A DNA stretch of 64,000 bases from Phycisphaeraceae bacterium. GTDB taxonomy: Bacteria > Planctomycetota > Phycisphaerae > Phycisphaerales > Zrk34. Under the pieces are notes generated by a model. It did not search any database. It saw only the letters and a program-made list of their open reading frames with translations, and was not told the DNA's origin. Shown here one piece after another: positions 55,831 through 64,000 of the stretch; positions within the stretch are counted from its first letter, which is position 1; the number at the start of each line of letters is the position of its first letter. The position numbers and the translations under genes are program-made. The stretch lies in NCBI GenBank assembly GCA_028284925.1, contig JANQQT010000020.1, forward strand, positions 1-64,000, given 5' to 3'.

Positions 55831-56847
55831 CTACAAAAAAAGTCTCTGAATTTCTTCAATGACGCGCTCACGTACATCGTCGACCGGCAAATCCAGCTTT
55901 GCTCCCGCCGCCTTTTCATGTCCACCACCACCAAATCGTTGGGCAAGATCCGACACATTCACCGGGCTAGAACCTGGCTTTGATCGAAAACTCATTCGCG
56001 TAGGCCCTTCTGACTGCTCCGTAATCAAAACGACAACCTCCACATCGTTCACGATCTGCGGAATATCCACCAACCGCTCCGTTTCCTCCGGCCACGCTCC
56101 TGTTTCCACGAAATCGCGTACACGCAAGGTCATCACAACAGCCTTCCCGTCGGCAATGATCTCCACAGACTGCATCGCACGCACCAGAAGCTTCAACTTC
56201 TGAGGTCGCTCAGCCTGCTCCAGCTGCTTGTACAAAACCGCATGATCAACTCCCCCACGAATCAAACGAGCCGCCAGCTCATGCGTGAATGGACGCGCAT
56301 TGGAAAACCTGAACCAACCGGTATCCGTCGCTACTCCTACGTACAGTGCTTCACAAATATTCTTATCAAAATTAACATTAAGCTCATCAACGAATTCAGC
56401 CACAACCTCGCACGCCGCAGCTGCATCTTTATCAATGTACTTGGCAGCCCCAACGTCATCCCCGTGCTGATGATGATCCAGAATAATCGTTCTCTCATAC
56501 TTATCGGCTAGATAATCACGCAGGGGCTCCAACTGCGACCACGCACCTGTATCACAAACGATAATCAGATCGAAATCATCGGGAAGGCACATATTCTCAT
56601 TGGGATCATAAACAACCGGATCGACATTTCGCAGGATAACATGGAGGCTGTTATTGATGGGCGGCATAAACAGTGGTGTAACCGTCTTGCCTAAGTTACG
56701 AAGAGCGCAGGTCAACGCTACGACGGAACCTACGGCATCTCCATCCGGCTTGGCATGTGACGTTACCATAATCCGAGACGCTCCACCGACGACATCAGCC
56801 AAAGAGGTAAGCGTGGTGTTGGATACATATTCAGTCAAAGCAGACAA
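55831..56847 (-). CDS. nrnA: DHH-family phosphoesterase (NrnA-type oligoribonuclease/pAp phosphatase)
   Basis: A 338-residue DHH/DHHA1 phosphoesterase. Motifs are SHAKPDGDAVGSVVAL near residue 29, IVCDTG, the DHH motif in ILDHHQHGDD, and the C-terminal GGGGHEKAAGA. It would degrade nanoRNA and 3'-phosphoadenosine 5'-phosphate. The pAp role fits a cell that uses PAPS, as the sulfotransferase gene suggests. The start is TTG 56847 with GAGGAA almost against it, and another TTG at 56838 is possible. It follows ribF by 34 bases. Confidence 0.92.
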   Translation of the reverse strand: MSALTEYVSNTTLTSLADVVGGASRIMVTSHAKPDGDAVGSVVALTCALRNLGKTVTPLFMPPINNSLHVILRNVDPVVYDPNENMCLPDDFDLIIVCDTGAWSQLEPLRDYLADKYERTIILDHHQHGDDVGAAKYIDKDAAAACEVVAEFVDELNVNFDKNICEALYVGVATDTGWFRFSNARPFTHELAARLIRGGVDHAVLYKQLEQAERPQKLKLLVRAMQSVEIIADGKAVVMTLRVRDFVETGAWPEETERLVDIPQIVNDVEVVVLITEQSEGPTRMSFRSKPGSSPVNVSDLAQRFGGGGHEKAAGAKLDLPVDDVRERVIEEIQRLFL

Positions 56848-56881
56848 TTCCTCAATCGTTGTTTTTACTAATCTGGCCAGA

Positions 56882-57871
56882 TCAATATCTTTCGGTCAAG
56901 TCAGATGACCCCGTTGTATTCTTCAAGACCGAACTTTGGGCTAGCGCGGCCGCGTCCAACACATCCTGATCAAACAATCCCCGAATCTCATTCACATCGC
57001 GATTGATCTGCCGAATCAGGCTGTCTTGGCCGCTAAAAGCCAGTTGAGGACGCAAATGTCGCAATAGCTTGCACTCTAGGGTTTTTCCGTAAAGGTTGCC
57101 ATCAAAATCCAGAATATACGCCTCGAAGATCCTATCCATCTCGTTGTGAAATGTGGGTTTCTTTCCTACGCTCACTGCTACGGCGTACGCTTGCCTCTCC
57201 AACTGGATCATACCGCCGTAGACACCATCCGCCGGCAACAGTTGCTTACCCACATCCAGATTCACCGTTGGAAATCCGATCTCCCTGCCTCGCTGCTCAC
57301 CTTTCATCACATCACCGCGAATTGCATAAGCCTCTCCAAGGCACAGGTTGGCATCCGCGATCCGCCCCTGCTCGATCAGCCACCTGATCATAGTACTACT
57401 GACCGACACAACCGTCTTATCTCGAAGCGTCTGCTCAACAGAATTAATGACCACAACTGAGAAGCCAAACTCCGCCCCCAAGTCCCTCAACAGGTTGATA
57501 TCACCAGCTCGGTCCTTTCCAAATCGAAAGTTAGGGCCTTCGACCCAGGCAATAGCCTGATGTCTCTCCTGCATCGTCGCGACAAACTCGCGCGGTGATT
57601 GATCCAGAAATTCAGCCGATGGCTTGAGCCATGCGATCTCGTCTACTCCCGAATCCAGCAACAACGAAGTTCGCATAGCCGGGGATGTAAGGCAGGCCGG
57701 AGCTTGCTCAGGCCTCAATACATTCGCAGGATGGTCTTCAAACGAGGCAACAATCACCTTGGCACGACTATGTTGCGCCGCTTCTCGACGAGCAGCGGCA
57801 ACCAATGCTCGATGCCCTCGATGCACACCATCGAAATTGCCTACCGAAAGTATACTTGGACGCGAAACCAT
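56882..57871 (-). CDS. ribF: Bifunctional riboflavin kinase/FAD synthetase
   Basis: A 329-residue protein from ATG 57871 (the frame extends to 57913). The N-terminal adenylyltransferase has GNFDGVHRGHRAL and WVEGPNFRFGKDRAG. SVSSTMIRWLIEQG is the next landmark. The C-terminal riboflavin kinase carries GREIGFPTVNLD, DGVYGG and LRPQLAFSGQDSLIRQI. It makes FMN and FAD. The ribosome-binding site is weak. It is followed by nrnA, with which it may be co-transcribed. Confidence 0.95.
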   Translation of the reverse strand: MVSRPSILSVGNFDGVHRGHRALVAAARREAAQHSRAKVIVASFEDHPANVLRPEQAPACLTSPAMRTSLLLDSGVDEIAWLKPSAEFLDQSPREFVATMQERHQAIAWVEGPNFRFGKDRAGDINLLRDLGAEFGFSVVVINSVEQTLRDKTVVSVSSTMIRWLIEQGRIADANLCLGEAYAIRGDVMKGEQRGREIGFPTVNLDVGKQLLPADGVYGGMIQLERQAYAVAVSVGKKPTFHNEMDRIFEAYILDFDGNLYGKTLECKLLRHLRPQLAFSGQDSLIRQINRDVNEIRGLFDQDVLDAAALAQSSVLKNTTGSSDLTERY

Positions 57872-57946
57872 AAGTCGAAAGGATAACGCCCGATGACCTG
57901 AAAACCAAATCAACGGGCGTCATGATAAAACTGAAATTAATGGATA

Positions 57947-58684
57947 TCAGGGCTTGATCACAATTGATGGCCCGGGAACCGATCCATGCTCGCGAATCTT
58001 CCTCTGAATCTCAAGGTCCGTGGGATCAATGCCATATGCGATACGAAGTTGAATCAACGCCGCTGCACGATCGTTCACGTCATCATAAAACTCCGCAAAT
58101 GCCAGATAAGGCACCTTGGACTTTCCTTTGCCGATCTTGATCGCCGTCTGATACGCAGTCAGCGCAGAATCATGATCGCCCGTTCGGTGCAGATACTGGG
58201 CACGTCTCAGATAATCCCGCATCTTGCCATGGTCATCAATCATCTTTTGCAGAAAACTGAATAATTCCTCATTGCGTTGTTGCTGAAAAATAGACTCCGC
58301 CAGTCCATCGGCAATCTGCTGGTTGGTCGGACGCGGCACAAATGTCGCGGACTTTACTTCTTGTCCCGTGAGCGCAAAACGATGATTCAGATTCATGGTA
58401 TATGCCTGTCGAAAGTGAAACCTTGCCTTGGAAGGATCACTCTTGACGTTCAATGCTATTTGTCCGAGATAAAAATGACTCTTAATATCCCGCGGTCGTT
58501 TTTCGAGGATCTGCTCAAACTTTTGCTGTGAAGCACCATAATCCTCATCCCGATAGGCGTCGTAGGCCTTCATGCGGTGATAATCAGCGTTAAACTCGGT
58601 CACAACCTGATTGTTGCAGCCCGTCAAGAACACAACGCAAAATAGAAAAAAGGTCAAACCCCACGATCGAGCAACAGTGGTCAT
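57947..58684 (-). CDS. TPR-repeat lipoprotein
   Basis: A 245-residue protein with a lipoprotein signal, FFLFCVVFLTGC (lipobox LTGC). At least four helical TPR-like repeats follow: YRDEDYGASQQKFEQIL, SHFYLGQIALNVK, AQYLHRTGDHDSALTAY and AFAEFYDDVNDRAAALI. AGGA nine bases upstream supports the start. It lies just upstream of ribF on the same strand. It likely acts as an envelope scaffold; no specific family is recognised. Confidence 0.87.
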   Translation of the reverse strand: MTTVARSWGLTFFLFCVVFLTGCNNQVVTEFNADYHRMKAYDAYRDEDYGASQQKFEQILEKRPRDIKSHFYLGQIALNVKSDPSKARFHFRQAYTMNLNHRFALTGQEVKSATFVPRPTNQQIADGLAESIFQQQRNEELFSFLQKMIDDHGKMRDYLRRAQYLHRTGDHDSALTAYQTAIKIGKGKSKVPYLAFAEFYDDVNDRAAALIQLRIAYGIDPTDLEIQRKIREHGSVPGPSIVIKP

Positions 58685-58741
58685 AGGTCACCATCCTTGA
58701 ATTACCTGACTATGCTACCAACATAGGCGAAGAACTCGATT

Positions 58742-59173
58742 ATGACAAGGGCGCAACCTGTGCAATTGGCCGAATGTGTATTGTTGAGACACGAAACGGA
58801 CGGTAAAAGCCATTTTGATTTCATGATCGAGGATTTAGACGGGGAAAAAGACCCTGACAATAAGTGTGGATTAATGACGTGGCGGGTTGCGCTCTCCGAC
58901 GAACAATGGGCCGATTCCGCCTCCTTCCCCATGACCCGACTTCCCAACCATCGACGCATTTACCTGACGTATGAAGGTAGAATCTCCGGCGGGCGAGGAA
59001 CGGTCATTCGCGTGGATCAAGGCAATGCGAAATTTGAAGACATCGGCAGCGACGAGATGACTATCGCTCTTCGAATGCGTGACTTTGCCGGTCGCCTCAG
59101 AATCTGCCGCGCCACCCCAAACGAAGCGCCGGAAAATATCTGGCAAGGAAAGGTCTTGGAGGTTTTCTCCTGA
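58742..59173 (+). CDS. Stand-alone LigD 3'-phosphoesterase-like protein
   Basis: A 143-residue protein resembling the phosphoesterase domain of LigD, the bacterial NHEJ ligase. SHFDFMIEDLD matches the HxDxxxE metal site, MTWRVALSD follows, then RLPNHRRIYLTYEGRISGGRGTV matches the later His and YxEG motif, quoted here as LPNHRRIYLTYEG. Small proteins of this type occur in planctomycetes without the ligase and polymerase domains. The metal-binding residues seem kept, so it may process 3' ends of DNA or RNA. There is no Ku or ligase gene nearby. The assignment is from motif reading. Confidence 0.7.
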   Translation: MTRAQPVQLAECVLLRHETDGKSHFDFMIEDLDGEKDPDNKCGLMTWRVALSDEQWADSASFPMTRLPNHRRIYLTYEGRISGGRGTVIRVDQGNAKFEDIGSDEMTIALRMRDFAGRLRICRATPNEAPENIWQGKVLEVFS

Positions 59174-59291
59174 ATGTGTATCATGGTGGTCTGAAAAACT
59201 TGACCAACTAGCGATCGACCTCACCTCTTCGGATATCGCGACCAGTCAGAGAATGAACCAAATTCTTAAAACTTCAATTGGAGCAAGTGCA

Positions 59292-59705
59292 ATGTCTGAC
59301 CTAGAAGATCCTATTCCGTTGGACGACGGAGATAATGACGCTTCCCGGGATTCTGGTCGAAGTAAGATTACCTATGGAAGCGGGAACGCCGCGAATAATG
59401 ATCCGCTAGACATCGACTTAAGCGAACCCACATCCGGAGAAAGCAAGATTCGCGCAATCGGCGTCAGCGAAGATAAAAAAGCTTCTAAGTGGAAACGTCA
59501 ACCCAACCTCACCGGCACTGGCGCCACACACGTAAGAACGTTTTTTGCCAAGACACGCGTGGAAGGGTTTGCAGCTCTGGATGAGCAGATCAATGCCTGG
59601 CTTGATGAACACCCCGAATTTGAAATCAAATTCGTCACAACAAGCGTCGGAGAACTCATCGGCAAGACCAAGGAAGCCGCTCTCTTTGTCAACGTCTGGG
59701 TGTGA
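59292..59705 (+). CDS. Small acidic protein of unknown function
   Basis: A 137-residue protein from ATG 59292, with GGAG eight bases upstream; the frame is open to 59079 but overlaps the previous gene. The first 60 residues are acidic and probably disordered (DDGDNDASRDSG, DPLDIDLSEPTSGES). The last 70 form a compact domain: HVRTFFAKTRVEGFAALDEQINAWLDE, in outline HVRTFFAKTR, LDEQINAWLDE and IKFVTTSVGEL. This C-terminal pattern resembles small alpha/beta proteins found in planctomycetes. Function is not known. Confidence 0.8.
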   Translation: MSDLEDPIPLDDGDNDASRDSGRSKITYGSGNAANNDPLDIDLSEPTSGESKIRAIGVSEDKKASKWKRQPNLTGTGATHVRTFFAKTRVEGFAALDEQINAWLDEHPEFEIKFVTTSVGELIGKTKEAALFVNVWV

Positions 59706-59744
59706 TACTCTAATCCGGATTCGGAGTCCCTGGAAACTCGTCGT

Positions 59745-60629
59745 TCAAATACGAACATCGGCAAGTTGCACCAGATGGTCAACAAGTTCATCTCTTGTAT
59801 ATTCCCGCGCTAAATCAAGTTTCAGCGCCACACCTAATTCATGATCGGAATTGATGACGAGAATAGTCTGCCCCACGGATTCATATCCGTGTTCGGTGGG
59901 CTGATGCCCTAGAATGAATAACTTCGTCTTCCACTTGTCCGCAAGTTCATTGGCATACTTCTGCGTCAACCGCCGCCCCCACACCATCAAATACACAGAC
60001 CCCTCAGGCCCCATCAAATCCCCTTTCGCTGGCTTCCGATTGATCACACGTGGGTCAAACATCTCACGATCACGCGGCGAAGGTAGGCTATGTGCACAAA
60101 ACAAACCGTTGGCCGAACGAACAGCCATCGGCAGGGTCTCGATATACCTTCCGATGGACTGCGCTACACGTGATGCATCGCCCTTAAAAACCCAATCCAA
60201 CGCATCATCAAACGCGTCACATACGCTCACACTTCCCTTGACTATTCCATCTCCAAAGCGCTGCGCCAACTCATGATTGCTTTGAATGTGAAAAACCTGA
60301 TCCGGGAATTTCAGCTTTAACTCCGCCGCCCGTGCAAGAATTCGGTAGGAAAAATCCATCTCATCCTGAAGCTCATCTCCATGGACCAGCTCCTGAAGCA
60401 CAAGATAGTTTTCCGGCGAGGCGTTCAGCCTGGCAAGTCGAATCACGCGCTCATAATTATCCGCATGATCGTGAAGATCCCCTGCCACCACAAGATTGCC
60501 TTTCCCCGGAAGATTAATCAACGAGCCAGACCGCAAACCTGTCGCCACATTCGCTTCAGCCGCGCGATCAAACAACTCGCAGATATAGTCGGCATCTTTC
60601 AACTGTGTAGCTTTGGCCATGATAGTCAT
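59745..60629 (-). CDS. Calcineurin-like metallophosphoesterase
   Basis: A 294-residue protein of the PPP-like metallophosphatase fold. VVAGDLHDHADN is motif I (GDxH), VHGDEL is a degenerate motif II, QSNHEL is motif III (NHE), CAHSLPS holds a His ligand, and FILGHQPTEHG holds the last ligands. It would dephosphorylate a protein or small molecule in the cytoplasm. The start may be ATG 60629 or 60620. Motif II is unusual, so activity should be regarded as likely, not sure. Confidence 0.88.
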   Translation of the reverse strand: MTIMAKATQLKDADYICELFDRAAEANVATGLRSGSLINLPGKGNLVVAGDLHDHADNYERVIRLARLNASPENYLVLQELVHGDELQDEMDFSYRILARAAELKLKFPDQVFHIQSNHELAQRFGDGIVKGSVSVCDAFDDALDWVFKGDASRVAQSIGRYIETLPMAVRSANGLFCAHSLPSPRDREMFDPRVINRKPAKGDLMGPEGSVYLMVWGRRLTQKYANELADKWKTKLFILGHQPTEHGYESVGQTILVINSDHELGVALKLDLAREYTRDELVDHLVQLADVRI

Positions 60630-60835
60630 TGCTCAAACGATATCGGACGCATCAGCGCCCAGGCAATAGATTTATCGAGGCTTTTTCAACTTAACTTAAA
60701 TGTAAAGCGTTGTTATGAAAGACATTAGGGCAATGAATACCTGACGATAAAAACCCACCAGAGTTCAACCTTTTCTTGATAACCGCAACCCTTCAACGAA
60801 AGGCTACCCCCAGACTTTCATCATCCTCTGCCACC

Positions 60836-62737
60836 TCAATGTTTATCCAGTGCAAACGCCAACACCGTCAAGTCCGCTGGATTGATCCCCGCCAATCTCG
60901 ACGCCTGACCAAACGTAGCGGGACGAAACTGAGTAAGTACACACCTCGCTTCGTTTCGCAGTCCCTGCAAAGAAGAGTAATCGTAATCAGTCGGAAGCAC
61001 ACGCGATTCCATCTGCTCCAGGCGCTCATGCTGCCGTCGATTCCTTTCAATAAACCCTGCATATTTGATTCGACTCATCACCGCCGTAATGACGCGCGAA
61101 TCTCGCGCGAGTGGAGGCAGATGACCTGCCAAACTCACTCGCTCGACCAAAGCCTTCTCACAGACATCGGGCCGCTTCACGTAATCCAACAACTTAATCT
61201 CCCGATCCGCCAGATCGCCCGCCGGCTCAACACGCAAATGCGCCTCTAAAGACTGAATTGCCGCCTGACGAGCGTTATACATCCCCCATCGATCGTCGTC
61301 GATCAAACCAAGCTCTCGGGCTACCGGCGTGAGTCTATCTGCCGCATTATCCGACCTCAGCAACAACCGATGCTCTGCACGCGATGTGAACATACGATAA
61401 GGCTCCAGAGGAACTTTCGTCACCAGATCATCCATTAACACACCAATGTACGCCTGATCCCGCTGCAGCCGAAACGGCGTCTGGCCGCGAACATACAACA
61501 CGGCATTCACACCCGCCACCAACCCTTGCGCTGCAGCCTCCTCATAACCCGTCGTCCCATTGATCTGCCCGGCCAGATAAAACCCCTTGACTGACTTTGT
61601 CATGCATGTCACGTCAATCTGATGCGCCGGTACCATATCGTACTCAACGGCATACCCATACCTGAGAATCCGCGCATTCCCACAACCGGGCATCAACGAA
61701 ACGATCTGCCGCTGAACTTCATCCGGCAAGGATGTACTGATCCCGTTGCAATAAACTTCATTCGTCCTGTGCGATTCGGGTTCAAGAAAAACCGTATGCC
61801 GTTCCTTATCCGAAAAACGCACAACCTTGTCTTCGATCGACGGACAATACCGCGGCCCTGCAGTCTCAATCTGCCCGTTATACATCGGTGCGCGATCCAG
61901 GTTCAGACGAATCAAATCATGAATCTCCGCCGTGGTATTTGTCAACCAGCAGTACGTCTGGTCAATCCTGGGGAATCGATCCGCCGTGGAATACACCTCA
62001 GGATCCGACTTCTCAAATGGAATCTGCGACATGTCGCTGAACGGCACCGGACAAACATCCCCCGGCTGCTGCTCCAGCACATTAAAGTCCAATGTCGTTC
62101 CGTCAAGTCGCGGAGGCGTCCCTGTCTTCAGTCGTCCCAACTTGAACCCAAGCCGTCGCAACGAGTCGCTGATCGCATTTGCCGGCCCTTCGTCAATTCG
62201 ACCTCCAGGCGTCTTGTTATCACCCCGGTGCATCAAACCTCGCATGAACGTCCCGGTCGTCAGAATCACCGCCGACGCCCGTAACTCTTTAGAAACCGCG
62301 CACTGTTCCCCCTTCGATGTATAAACAACACCTTGACACACACCCTCGTCCACCAGGACTTCATCCACCGCGCCCGCAAGAATCGTCAGATTCTCTCGCG
62401 TCTTCAGCAAACGCTGCACTTCTTCCGCATACGCATATTTGTCCGATTGGCAGCGCGGCCCTCGCACCGCAGGCCCCTTTGACCCATTCAATAGTCGAAA
62501 CTGAATACCCGTCGCATCCGCCGCCAGCGCCATCAACCCGCCCATCGCGTCAATTTCCCGAACTATCTGGCCCTTCGCCAAACCCCCGATCGCCGGATTA
62601 CACGACATCTGACCGATTCTGTCTGGATTCATAGTCAAAAGCGCCACGCGCACACCCATATTCGCTGCCGACCATGCAGCTTCCGCACCGGCATGTCCCC
62701 CGCCGACGACAATGATGTCATATTCCGTCTGCGCCAT
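60836..62737 (-). CDS. mnmG: tRNA uridine-5-carboxymethylaminomethyl modification enzyme MnmG
   Basis: A 633-residue FAD protein, the classic GidA/MnmG length. Motifs are VVGGGHAGAEAAWSAA (FAD), MSCNPAIGGLAKGQIV, GPAVRGPRCQSDKYAY, GTFMRGL and RPGYAVEYDM-like RYGYAVEYDMVPAHQID, in outline YGYAVEYDM. NGTTGYEEAAAQGLVAG follows, then the C-terminal helical domain that binds MnmE. With MnmE it modifies U34 of several tRNAs. mnmE is not in the window. Confidence 0.97.
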   Translation of the reverse strand: MAQTEYDIIVVGGGHAGAEAAWSAANMGVRVALLTMNPDRIGQMSCNPAIGGLAKGQIVREIDAMGGLMALAADATGIQFRLLNGSKGPAVRGPRCQSDKYAYAEEVQRLLKTRENLTILAGAVDEVLVDEGVCQGVVYTSKGEQCAVSKELRASAVILTTGTFMRGLMHRGDNKTPGGRIDEGPANAISDSLRRLGFKLGRLKTGTPPRLDGTTLDFNVLEQQPGDVCPVPFSDMSQIPFEKSDPEVYSTADRFPRIDQTYCWLTNTTAEIHDLIRLNLDRAPMYNGQIETAGPRYCPSIEDKVVRFSDKERHTVFLEPESHRTNEVYCNGISTSLPDEVQRQIVSLMPGCGNARILRYGYAVEYDMVPAHQIDVTCMTKSVKGFYLAGQINGTTGYEEAAAQGLVAGVNAVLYVRGQTPFRLQRDQAYIGVLMDDLVTKVPLEPYRMFTSRAEHRLLLRSDNAADRLTPVARELGLIDDDRWGMYNARQAAIQSLEAHLRVEPAGDLADREIKLLDYVKRPDVCEKALVERVSLAGHLPPLARDSRVITAVMSRIKYAGFIERNRRQHERLEQMESRVLPTDYDYSSLQGLRNEARCVLTQFRPATFGQASRLAGINPADLTVLAFALDKH

Positions 62738-62833
62738 AGCGGTAAGTATAGGTGAGAATCTTGCGGGAGATGCCCTTTAGAGCCTCATTTTCAAGCTCAA
62801 GACAAAGGGGATTTGACGAAAACCCCCTGAAAT

Positions 62834-64000
62834 TCACCCGATCAGTCCTTCACCTACACTCACATCCTCAAGAATCTTTACAGGCTCAATCTCTCCTTCA
62901 ATTGAAACGCCTCCATCCGACGAAATGACACACACGGGTATCTTCCCCGCCGACCAATCGGCCAAAGGCAACAGGGGCCAACGTGCCGGACGATGACGAT
63001 CCGGATAAACTGAAATGTACTTATTGTCCAGACGATCGATCACCAGTCGGGGCCCCGCCAACAAGTGCCCGAACGCCGTTACGCCTCGCGGATGAAAACA
63101 AATCTCGTTCGGAAGGTATGTATCGCAAAACCCAAAGCTGTGAGGTCCCGTATTGGCATTAAGCAACAGATCCCAATACCGTGTGTCCAACCCCCAAATC
63201 TCTGCTTTCAAATACCGCGCCGTCAGATCGCGCCACAAATTCTGAGAAATCCGAATATTGTCATAATCTGAAGAACTGTGTGCGCAGCCATACGCCCTTA
63301 ACGTCTCCCGGTGCGAATTCTGAATATCTTCCGTCAGTCGGTCTTTGTCAAACGCTACAGGCTGAGCAATCATCAACGGCAATAACAACCCGTTGGTGGT
63401 ATAGATCGAATAGTCATCCCACCCGGTATACTCATTCGTATCCACCTGCTGTCGCGTGTAACCATCTTCAACGCCCCCGGCCTCAGGATTCACGCAAACC
63501 GCATAATGATCTTCCAGCCAGGCTGCGCGCTCGATCTTCGGAGCCGCCTCCGCTGCCGCCAACCGACATTTCTCAATCACCTCCTGATGCGCACTCGGAT
63601 CGACGGCCCGTTCCAGCATATCTACGGCTGCATCCATAGCCGTCGTGCGTTTGATCGCCAGGTAGGTCTGGCCTGCCGCGTACTGCACCACGTGCGCTGC
63701 ATCGTCCAGCGTATTCGCCGTACCCTCGGCAGGAAATCCGGTGTTATTCGTATCGGTCCAATGCAAATACTCCGCAAGCCTATGCACGGTCTCATCATGC
63801 CGACGCGCAGGCCCGGCATCACCCGTCCAGTGAACATACGCCTGAAGCAAGAGCAGAAAATTCGAATTCTCCTCCACCGGCATCGGATGGTCATAAGCCT
63901 GCCCCTCAACCCGTATCCCTCGCCCCATATCGTGATTCATAACCAACCCGCCGGATTCTGGATGCTCTGTACAATGCTCCACCCACCGTTCAAGCTGCAT
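62834..64000 (-). CDS. Glycoside hydrolase-like protein, truncated at the window edge
   Basis: A 388-residue C-terminal part of a larger protein; the gene very likely continues upstream past 64000, although the first codon in the window is ATG. The pattern GHPMPVEEN-like YDHPMPVEENSNFLLLLQAY, in outline MPVEENSNF, TANTLDDAAHVVQYA, AIKRTTAMDAAVDML and GWDDYSIYTTNGLLLPLMI suggests an (alpha/alpha)6-barrel glycosidase. Similar helical domains occur in planctomycete GH52-like and DUF4965-like proteins. A beta-rich C terminus follows (RLVIDRLDNKYISVYP). The family is uncertain, and the catalytic residues could not be identified. Confidence 0.6.
   Translation of the reverse strand: MQLERWVEHCTEHPESGGLVMNHDMGRGIRVEGQAYDHPMPVEENSNFLLLLQAYVHWTGDAGPARRHDETVHRLAEYLHWTDTNNTGFPAEGTANTLDDAAHVVQYAAGQTYLAIKRTTAMDAAVDMLERAVDPSAHQEVIEKCRLAAAEAAPKIERAAWLEDHYAVCVNPEAGGVEDGYTRQQVDTNEYTGWDDYSIYTTNGLLLPLMIAQPVAFDKDRLTEDIQNSHRETLRAYGCAHSSSDYDNIRISQNLWRDLTARYLKAEIWGLDTRYWDLLLNANTGPHSFGFCDTYLPNEICFHPRGVTAFGHLLAGPRLVIDRLDNKYISVYPDRHRPARWPLLPLADWSAGKIPVCVISSDGGVSIEGEIEPVKILEDVSVGEGLIG

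Noticed and set aside
1-64000. tRNA, rRNA, CRISPR, IS element or prophage
   Set aside because: No cloverleaf-like or rRNA sequence, spaced repeat array, transposase or phage structural gene was recognised by eye; a program search could still find a missed tRNA.

Overview
The window looks like a piece of a Planctomycetota chromosome, possibly class Phycisphaerae. The main evidence is protein families that are largely planctomycete hallmarks: a DUF1549/DUF1553 + DUF1501 pair, a DUF1592-type cytochrome + DUF1552 pair, several sulfatases, a huge secreted protein with an N-terminal LESLENRLLLS motif, and FecR-domain, ExbD and VWA proteins. No rRNA, tRNA, CRISPR array, insertion sequence or prophage was recognised. 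All functions below come from reading sequence and motifs; no database search was run.

Layout. 1-8 kb (+): tail of an unknown gene, DUF1549/1553 and DUF1501 proteins, a terminator, a secreted jelly-roll protein, xylose isomerase and a sulfotransferase. 8-23 kb (mostly -): two tandem FecR-domain proteins, a secreted protein with C-terminal repeats, a nucleoside:H+ symporter-like MFS protein and two sulfatases. An orphan solute-binding protein (+) and a paralog of the 4.1 kb jelly-roll protein (-) follow. 23.0-23.76 kb: gene-free. 23.8-25.1 kb (+): stand-alone receiver domain and a ROK kinase lacking zinc cysteines. 25.2-27.9 kb (-): ECF sigma factor, a membrane-anchored presumptive anti-sigma factor with three internal repeats, and an internally duplicated secreted protein. 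28.2-31.2 kb (+): a DUF2339 membrane-protein gene that appears broken. 31.2-32.5 kb: M48 peptidase (-) and EF-hand protein (+).

32.8-40.0 kb (-) is a six-gene cluster: VWA-domain membrane protein, repeat protein, TolQ/ExbB-type channel, two ExbD/TolR proteins and a 1001-residue secreted repeat protein. It looks like an ion-motive-force-driven envelope machine and is the most system-like locus here. 40.6-44.0 kb (-): DUF1592-type cytochrome and DUF1552 proteins, with overlapping stop and start. 44.3-51.5 kb (+): WHy-domain lipoprotein, HAD phosphatase, purL, purQ, O-methyltransferase and an M24 peptidase. 51.5-55.5 kb (-): a roughly 1300-residue beta-helix/PKD/RTX surface protein with a strong terminator. 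55.8-64 kb: nrnA-type phosphoesterase, ribF, TPR lipoprotein, LigD-phosphoesterase-like protein, small acidic protein, metallophosphoesterase, mnmG and a truncated glycosidase-like gene.

On a larger scale, the + strand is strongly G-rich over C up to about 23 kb, even inside minus-strand genes. Beyond about 25 kb it is C-rich in minus-strand genes and roughly balanced in plus-strand genes. This positive-to-negative GC-skew switch coincides with the 760-bp gene-free gap, which holds two weak dif-like half-sites. The window may therefore span the replication terminus.
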